Shown in pieces: positions 59,533 through 64,000 of a stretch of DNA of 64,000 nucleotides. Made by a program: the position numbers and the translations under genes. Below the pieces are notes generated by a model. The model did no database searches. It saw only the letters and a program-made list of their open reading frames with translations, and was not told the DNA's origin. Origin of the DNA: Pedobacter sp. N36a (lineage in GTDB: Bacteria; Bacteroidota; Bacteroidia; Sphingobacteriales; Sphingobacteriaceae). How positions within the stretch are numbered: the stretch's first letter is position 1; each line of letters begins with the position of its first letter. The DNA is taken from positions 372,001 to 436,000 of the forward strand of contig NZ_JACSZW010000003.1 of assembly GCF_014472395.1 (NCBI RefSeq), written 5' to 3'.

Positions 59533-60174
59533 TTATGGTGCTTTAAAAAAGCTTTCTTTTAATTTTTCAGCGTCAATCAGTGCTTCTGCGGCGTCTAATC
59601 GGATCAGCCATCCTTTTTGTTTCAGCAGGGCGATGTCTTCTTTGGCAACAGAAAGGTCTTTGCCTTTGATGCGTTCATGATAAACAATAGGCGCTTTAGG
59701 CTCCACATTTGCCGGCGTATGGAATAGGATTTCCAGTTTAAATTTTGGCCAGATCTGAATGTCCGCTAATTGTGCAGAGTAAATCTTTTTAGTAGAGTGG
59801 GCAGGGATCACAGCTGCAAATTCTCCTTTATAATGGTCGCCTTTTTGTGTGGTTAAGCTGGCTAACAATTGGAATGAAGTTTCGTTCAGCAGGTGAAAAT
59901 GGGCTACAGAAGTGCTGTGCTGATCGGTGATCAGACCTAGATAAACGCCATCTTTAATAAACTGTGCTTCAGGAATCACGATCGCCGGGCGGTTGGAAAC
60001 GATGTCACTTTCAGGGATTTCGTCATGAACCAAAGTTACCTTTGAAGCGAGCACTGGAATCTCAAAATCATTGGAATCGGTTACGCCAATGGTATCTTTA
60101 TCAATGATTCTGGTGATGTAACCTTCTATATTTTCGTCAACGAAACGAACAAACTCTCCTAATTTAAATTTCAT
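59533..60174 (-). CDS. DUF2027 domain protein lacking the C-terminal Smr domain
   Basis: A 213-residue cytoplasmic protein. The N-terminal DUF2027 SH3-like module begins MKFKLGEFVRFVDENIEGYI; the central beta-rich domain shows VAHFHLLNETSFQLLASLTT and YKGEFAAVIPAHSTKK and ends at LKESFFKAP. In most Bacteroidota this architecture continues into a linker and a Smr nuclease-like domain; here the stop comes exactly where the linker would start, with no Smr remnant downstream. Start ATG 60174 is set by the -7 box at 60205-60212, which excludes the longer frame from 60207. Confidence 0.82.
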   Translation of the reverse strand: MKFKLGEFVRFVDENIEGYITRIIDKDTIGVTDSNDFEIPVLASKVTLVHDEIPESDIVSNRPAIVIPEAQFIKDGVYLGLITDQHSTSVAHFHLLNETSFQLLASLTTQKGDHYKGEFAAVIPAHSTKKIYSAQLADIQIWPKFKLEILFHTPANVEPKAPIVYHERIKGKDLSVAKEDIALLKQKGWLIRLDAAEALIDAEKLKESFFKAP

Positions 60175-60204
60175 GAGGCAGGGATTAAGTAAAACTGAAT
60201 ACGA

Positions 60205-60212
60205 CAAATTTA
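60205..60212 (-). promoter_or_regulatory. -7 promoter element of the DUF2027 gene (TAAATTTG)
   Basis: Exact TAnnTTTG on the minus strand, 30 bases before ATG 60174. Confidence 0.55.
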
Positions 60213-60270
60213 GTCATTACTAATTAGAGTCTTTTTATTCCGATGACATTTAGGAGCCGGAAATTCTTAT

Positions 60271-60278
60271 TATTTTTG
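60271..60278 (+). promoter_or_regulatory. -7 promoter element of the VF530-type gene (TATTTTTG)
   Basis: Exact TAnnTTTG with 4 bases to ATG 60283, predicting a leaderless transcript. Confidence 0.6.
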
Positions 60279-60282
60279 CAGT

Positions 60283-60504
60283 ATGACAGAATCAGGACAG
60301 CCAAATAATCCTTTACATGGTAAAACACTGGAATTTATTGTGAAACAATTGGTGTGGCATTACGATTGGCCGGAAATGGGCAGATTGATCCGTATTGATT
60401 GTTTTTTAAATAATCCGAGTTTAAAGTCCAGTTTGAAATTTCTACGTAAAACAGATTGGGCGCGGAAGAAGGTAGAGAAGCTTTACTTAGACACCTTCCA
60501 TTAA
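60283..60504 (+). CDS. VF530 family (DUF2132) putative DNA-binding protein
   Basis: A 73-residue protein of the VF530/DUF2132 family, annotated as DNA-binding from its structure. The whole domain is present: [40 protein letters not shown] and [18 protein letters not shown]. It is a stand-alone gene between the divergent DUF2027 gene and the str operon. Biological role unknown. Confidence 0.9.
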   Translation: MTESGQPNNPLHGKTLEFIVKQLVWHYDWPEMGRLIRIDCFLNNPSLKSSLKFLRKTDWARKKVEKLYLDTFH

Positions 60505-60529
60505 TATCAGTAAGTTCTTTCAGGGACGG

Positions 60530-60545
60530 ACACTACACCTAGTGT
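60530..60545. other. Hairpin ACACTA-CACC-TAGTGT upstream of the str operon
   Basis: A 6-base perfect stem with a 4-base loop, 26 bases after the VF530-type stop. It has no T run and is at best a weak terminator. Confidence 0.35.
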
Positions 60546-60640
60546 ATACTGTAAATTCAAGGGCAATGGTCTATGGCTAACCCTTCTGATTCTATTGATT
60601 TTAGGCAATCTGAACTTAGAATTATTTTTGTGTTAAGCCC

Positions 60641-60671
60641 TTGATTTATAAATTCTAATATCCTACCTTTG
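60641..60671 (+). promoter_or_regulatory. Promoter of the str operon (TTG-N20-TACCTTTG)
   Basis: A TTG at 60641-60643 and an exact -7 box at 60664-60671, 20 bases apart. The leader to rpsL ATG is about 53 bases. Confidence 0.75.
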
Positions 60672-60727
60672 CAGTCCCTTATTATAGGGGTAAAGTTTTT
60701 AAATATTAATAGAAAACAAAAAGAACA

Positions 60728-61141
60728 ATGCCAACCATTCAACAATTAGTTAGAAAAGGTAGAGTAGCACTGGAGTTCAAGAGTAAGTCTCCTGCGTTGG
60801 ACAGCTGTCCACAGCGAAGAGGTGTATGTACACGTGTATATACCACTACCCCTAAAAAACCAAACTCAGCAATGCGTAAAGTTGCCCGTGTACGTTTAAC
60901 CAATGGTAAAGAGGTGAATGCCTATATTCCAGGTGAAGGTCACAATTTACAGGAGCACTCCATTGTATTGATCCGTGGTGGTCGTGTTAAAGATTTACCT
61001 GGAGTACGTTACCACATCATCCGTGGAGCTTTAGATACTTCAGGAGTTGCTGGTCGTAACCAACGTCGTTCAAAATACGGTACTAAACGTCCTAAACCAG
61101 GTCAAGTAGTAGCGGCACCAACAAAAGGTAAAAAGAAATAA
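60728..61141 (+). CDS. rpsL: 30S ribosomal protein S12
   Basis: Ribosomal decoding-centre protein and streptomycin-resistance locus, 137 residues. The conserved loops are [20 protein letters not shown], with wild-type lysines K43/K44 at the classical resistance position, and [19 protein letters not shown]. First gene of the str operon. The lysine-rich C-terminal tail is normal. Confidence 0.98.
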   Translation: MPTIQQLVRKGRVALEFKSKSPALDSCPQRRGVCTRVYTTTPKKPNSAMRKVARVRLTNGKEVNAYIPGEGHNLQEHSIVLIRGGRVKDLPGVRYHIIRGALDTSGVAGRNQRRSKYGTKRPKPGQVVAAPTKGKKK

Positions 61142-61143
61142 TT

Positions 61144-61150
61144 AGGAGGA
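61144..61150 (+). promoter_or_regulatory. Canonical Shine-Dalgarno AGGAGGA of rpsG
   Basis: AGGAGGA with 7 bases to the rpsG ATG. It is exceptional here: neighbouring starts (rpsL, fusA, rpsJ and nearly all others in the window) lack any such sequence. Confidence 0.75.
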
Positions 61151-61157
61151 AAAACAA

Positions 61158-61625
61158 ATGAGAAAGTCAAAACCAAAGAAAAGAATTATCCTTCCTGATC
61201 CAAAATTTAACGATGTTCAGGTGACCCGTTTCGTAAACAATATGATGTATGATGGAAAAAAATCCATTGCATATAGTATTTTTTATGACGCTGTTGAACT
61301 TGCTGAGAAAAAAGCAGGTGAGAACGGTCTAGAAGTGTGGAAACGTGCTTTAACAAATGTAATGCCTGCAGTAGAGGTTAAATCTCGTCGTGTAGGTGGT
61401 GCAAACTTCCAGGTACCTACAGAGGTAAGACCTGACCGTAAGATTGCTTTAGGCATGAAATGGTTAATTTCTTACGCTCGTAAACGTGGTGAAAAAACCA
61501 TGAAAGAAAAATTAGCAGGTGAAATCGTTTCAGCAGCTAAAGGTGAGGGTGCAGCAGTTAAGAAAAAAGAAGATACGCATAAAATGGCTGAGGCTAACAA
61601 AGCGTTCTCTCACTTCCGTTTCTAA
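61158..61625 (+). CDS. rpsG: 30S ribosomal protein S7
   Basis: Primary 16S rRNA-binding protein that nucleates assembly of the small-subunit head; in E. coli it represses translation of this operon. 155 residues with [40 protein letters not shown] and the signature [20 protein letters not shown]. It starts 16 bases after rpsL and has a perfect Shine-Dalgarno, unlike its neighbours. Confidence 0.98.
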   Translation: MRKSKPKKRIILPDPKFNDVQVTRFVNNMMYDGKKSIAYSIFYDAVELAEKKAGENGLEVWKRALTNVMPAVEVKSRRVGGANFQVPTEVRPDRKIALGMKWLISYARKRGEKTMKEKLAGEIVSAAKGEGAAVKKKEDTHKMAEANKAFSHFRF

Positions 61626-61643
61626 TTTATAGAAGATTATAAA

Positions 61644-63758
61644 ATGTCAAGAGATTTAAAATTTACAAGAAATATTGGAATCGCGGCTCACATTGATGCG
61701 GGTAAAACCACAACAACTGAGCGTATCCTTTATTACGCCGGAGTAAATCACAAAATTGGTGAGGTACACGAAGGTGCATCTACGATGGACTGGATGATAC
61801 AAGAGGCAGAACGTGGTATTACGATTACGTCTGCAGCTACGACTGTATTCTGGCCTTACCGTGGCAATAAATATCAGGTAAACGTTATCGATACTCCTGG
61901 ACACGTGGATTTTACCGTAGAGGTAAACCGTTCACTTCGTGTTTTAGACGGATTGGTATTCTTATTTTCAGCAGTTGATGGTGTTGAGCCTCAATCTGAA
62001 ACTAACTGGCGTTTAGCTAATAACTATGCAGTTCCACGTATTGGTTTCGTTAACAAAATGGACCGTTCAGGAGCTGACTTCTTAAAAGTTGTGAAGCAAG
62101 TAAGAGAAATGTTGGGTAGCCATGCGGTTCCTTTACAATTGCCAATCGGAGGTGAAGATAGCTTTAGAGGTGTAGTTGATTTAATCAACAACCGTGGTAT
62201 CGTTTGGAATGAAGAAGATAAAGGGATGACCTTTACTGAAGTTCCAATTCCAGAAGATATGCTTGAAGAAGTTGCGGAATGGAGAGAGAATTTATTAGAA
62301 GCGGTTGCTGATTATGATGAGTCCCTAATGGAGAAATTCTTTGAGGATCCAAATTCAATCACTGAGCGTGAGATTCTTGATGCATTGCGTAAAGCGACTT
62401 TAGATGCTAAAATCGTTCCTATGGTTTGTGGTTCATCTTTCAAAAACAAAGGTGTTCAAACCATGTTGGATTTAGTAATGGAATTATTACCATCGCCAAT
62501 GGATGTGGAAGGTATCACTGGTACCAACCCAGAAACAGGTGAGGAAGTAATTCGTCAACCAGATGTTAATGAGCCATTTGCAGCATTAGCGTTTAAAATT
62601 GCAACCGATCCTTTCGTAGGTCGTTTGTGCTTTATCCGTGTATACTCAGGTAATTTAGACGCTGGTTCATACGTTTACAACGCACGTTCTGAGAACAAAG
62701 AGCGTATCTCTCGTATCTTCCAAATGCATGCGAACAAGCAAAACCCAATTCCTAAAGTAGGCGCTGGTGATATTGCTGCAGTAGTAGGCTTTAAGGATAT
62801 CAAAACAGGTGATACACTTTGTGATGAGAAAAATCCAATTATTTTAGAATCAATGGATTTCCCAGAGCCAGTTATCGGTTTAGCAATCGAGCCTAAAACT
62901 CAGGCTGACATTGATAAATTAGGTATTGGTTTATCTAAATTAGCGGAAGAAGATCCTACATTTAGAGTTCAGACTGATCAGGAAACTGGCCAAACTGTAA
63001 TCTCTGGTATGGGTGAGCTTCACTTAGATATCTTGATTGACCGCTTAAGACGCGAGTTTAAAGTAGAGGTTAACCAAGGTGCGCCACAAGTTGCTTACAA
63101 AGAAGCGATTAATGGTTCGGTTCAACACCGTGAGACTTACAAAAAACAATCAGGTGGTCGTGGTAAATTCGCGGATATCCAGGTTGTTATTTCTCCAATC
63201 GATTCGGATTACGAAAAAGGTGGTTTACAATTTGTGAATGAAATCACAGGTGGTTCAATCCCTCGTGAGTTTATCCCTTCAGTTGAGAAAGGTTTCGCAG
63301 CATCTATGGCTAATGGAGTATTGGCTGGTTACCCACTACCAGACATGAAAGTTCGCTTAATTGATGGTTCATTCCACGCAGTCGATTCAGATGCTTTATC
63401 ATTTGAACTTGCAGCTAAAATGGCTTACCGTGAAGCATTACCAAAATGTAGCCCAGTATTGATGGAGCCAATCATGAAAATCGAAATCTTAACCCCTGAA
63501 GAAAACATGGGTGATGTTATCGGTGACATGAACCGTCGTCGTGGTCAGCTTTTAGGTATGGACACACGTAATGGTTCTCAAGTAATTAAAGCTACTGTAC
63601 CTCTTTCTGAGATGTTTGGTTATGTAACTCAGTTACGTACCATCACTTCTGGTCGTGCAACTTCAACTATGGAGTTTGATCACTACGCACCAGCACCGAA
63701 AAACGTACAGGATGAAGTAGTTGCTAAATCAAAAGGTAGAATTAAATCTGCAGAATAA
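61644..63758 (+). CDS. fusA: Elongation factor G
   Basis: GTPase that drives ribosomal translocation and, with RRF, recycling. 704 residues. G1 is [15 protein letters not shown] (residues 15-29), G3 [16 protein letters not shown] and G4 [10 protein letters not shown], followed by domains II-V with [20 protein letters not shown] and [20 protein letters not shown]. Full length. It begins 18 bases after rpsG. No tuf follows; rpsJ does. Confidence 0.98.
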   Translation: MSRDLKFTRNIGIAAHIDAGKTTTTERILYYAGVNHKIGEVHEGASTMDWMIQEAERGITITSAATTVFWPYRGNKYQVNVIDTPGHVDFTVEVNRSLRVLDGLVFLFSAVDGVEPQSETNWRLANNYAVPRIGFVNKMDRSGADFLKVVKQVREMLGSHAVPLQLPIGGEDSFRGVVDLINNRGIVWNEEDKGMTFTEVPIPEDMLEEVAEWRENLLEAVADYDESLMEKFFEDPNSITEREILDALRKATLDAKIVPMVCGSSFKNKGVQTMLDLVMELLPSPMDVEGITGTNPETGEEVIRQPDVNEPFAALAFKIATDPFVGRLCFIRVYSGNLDAGSYVYNARSENKERISRIFQMHANKQNPIPKVGAGDIAAVVGFKDIKTGDTLCDEKNPIILESMDFPEPVIGLAIEPKTQADIDKLGIGLSKLAEEDPTFRVQTDQETGQTVISGMGELHLDILIDRLRREFKVEVNQGAPQVAYKEAINGSVQHRETYKKQSGGRGKFADIQVVISPIDSDYEKGGLQFVNEITGGSIPREFIPSVEKGFAASMANGVLAGYPLPDMKVRLIDGSFHAVDSDALSFELAAKMAYREALPKCSPVLMEPIMKIEILTPEENMGDVIGDMNRRRGQLLGMDTRNGSQVIKATVPLSEMFGYVTQLRTITSGRATSTMEFDHYAPAPKNVQDEVVAKSKGRIKSAE

Positions 63759-63817
63759 TAATACATCGGCAGCCGGTTATTAATAGCTCTAACCGGCAGC
63801 CTTAATACATAAATAAG

Positions 63818-64000
63818 ATGAGCCAAAGAATCAGAATTAAATTAAAATCTTACGATTACAACTTGGTAGACAAATCTGCTGAGAAAATTGTTAAGACTGT
63901 TAAACCTACGGGTGCAGTAGTTAGTGGTCCAATTCCATTGCCTACAGAAAAGAAAATCTTCACTGTTTTGCGTTCTCCACACGTTAACAAAAAAGCACGT
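63818..64000 (+). CDS. rpsJ: 30S ribosomal protein S10 (5' part)
   Basis: The first 61 codons of S10, a small-subunit protein that also serves as NusE in antitermination. The visible sequence begins [20 protein letters not shown] and contains [20 protein letters not shown] and [10 protein letters not shown], all diagnostic; the window ends in the frame. It follows fusA after 59 bases, beginning the S10 ribosomal protein cluster, as in other Bacteroidota where tuf is elsewhere. Confidence 0.97.
   Translation, partial: MSQRIRIKLKSYDYNLVDKSAEKIVKTVKPTGAVVSGPIPLPTEKKIFTVLRSPHVNKKAR

Noticed and set aside
60175..60207. Longer start for the DUF2027 protein
   Set aside because: The start codon is a TTG inside the -7 promoter box; MKFKLGEFVRF is the family N-terminus.

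Overview
The window is chromosomal DNA from a Bacteroidota bacterium, most likely a Sphingobacteriaceae member such as Pedobacter. Evidence: SusC/SusD genes; the str operon rpsL-rpsG-fusA-rpsJ without tuf; lineage-typical families (DUF2723, DUF2027, VF530-type, bacillithiol enzymes); near-absence of Shine-Dalgarno sequences; and at least 17 exact copies of the Bacteroidota -7 promoter element TAnnTTTG just upstream of genes. I see no prophage, transposase, CRISPR array or rRNA. One tRNA, tRNA-Gln(TTG), is present.

Layout. 1-1334: sigma-K/RskA-type ECF sigma and anti-sigma pair. 1396-9166: housekeeping genes lipA, osmC-like, ytxJ, a 37-residue lipoprotein, ribH, a TPR protein, recF-dciA, an FKBP isomerase, ndk and an NrnA-type DHH phosphoesterase. 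9259-14622: lipoprotein FKBP, tatD-ansA, and a CstB-like persulfide dioxygenase-rhodanese followed by YpdA bacillithiol-disulfide reductase. 14694-21543: alpha/beta hydrolase, polyprenyl synthase, M28 peptidase, and a CreD/winged-helix/membrane-protein group with two copies of one palindromic operator. 21609-24787: DeoR regulator, glycerophosphodiester phosphodiesterase, fatty acid desaturase.

24972-40429 is a starch/maltodextrin utilisation locus: LacI regulator, SusC, SusD, SusE-like lipoprotein, neopullulanase-like GH13, beta-phosphoglucomutase, GH65 maltose phosphorylase, second GH13 and an SLC45-like sugar transporter. The inferred route is: glycan captured at the outer membrane by SusCDE, cut by GH13 enzymes, oligosaccharide imported by the MFS carrier, maltose phosphorolysed by GH65 to glucose plus beta-glucose-1-phosphate, and the latter isomerised to glucose-6-phosphate by PgmB. 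A perfect LacI-type palindrome lies between lacI and susC.

40558-47560: accA, a DUF2723 glycosyltransferase-like protein, tRNA-Gln, prs, rplY, pth. 47562-53487: a three-gene signalling operon (CHASE3-GAF hybrid kinase with three receivers, CheR, receiver-kinase-receiver) with no CheB. 53704-60504: ArsC/Spx-like protein, a carboxypeptidase-regulatory-like protein, M1 metallopeptidase, YbdG-type mechanosensitive channel, PQQ sugar dehydrogenase-like lipoprotein, a DUF2027 protein without its usual Smr domain, and a VF530-type protein. 60728-64000: the str operon, cut off inside rpsJ.

I do not see a clearly new defence or mobile system; most of the window is core genome. The strongest leads are regulatory: the pattern of promoters abutting start codons, the paired palindromic operators, the REP-like palindrome at 7375-7520, the canonical Shine-Dalgarno of rpsG, and the persulfide/bacillithiol gene pair. 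Searches were not run; family calls rest on recognised motifs and length.
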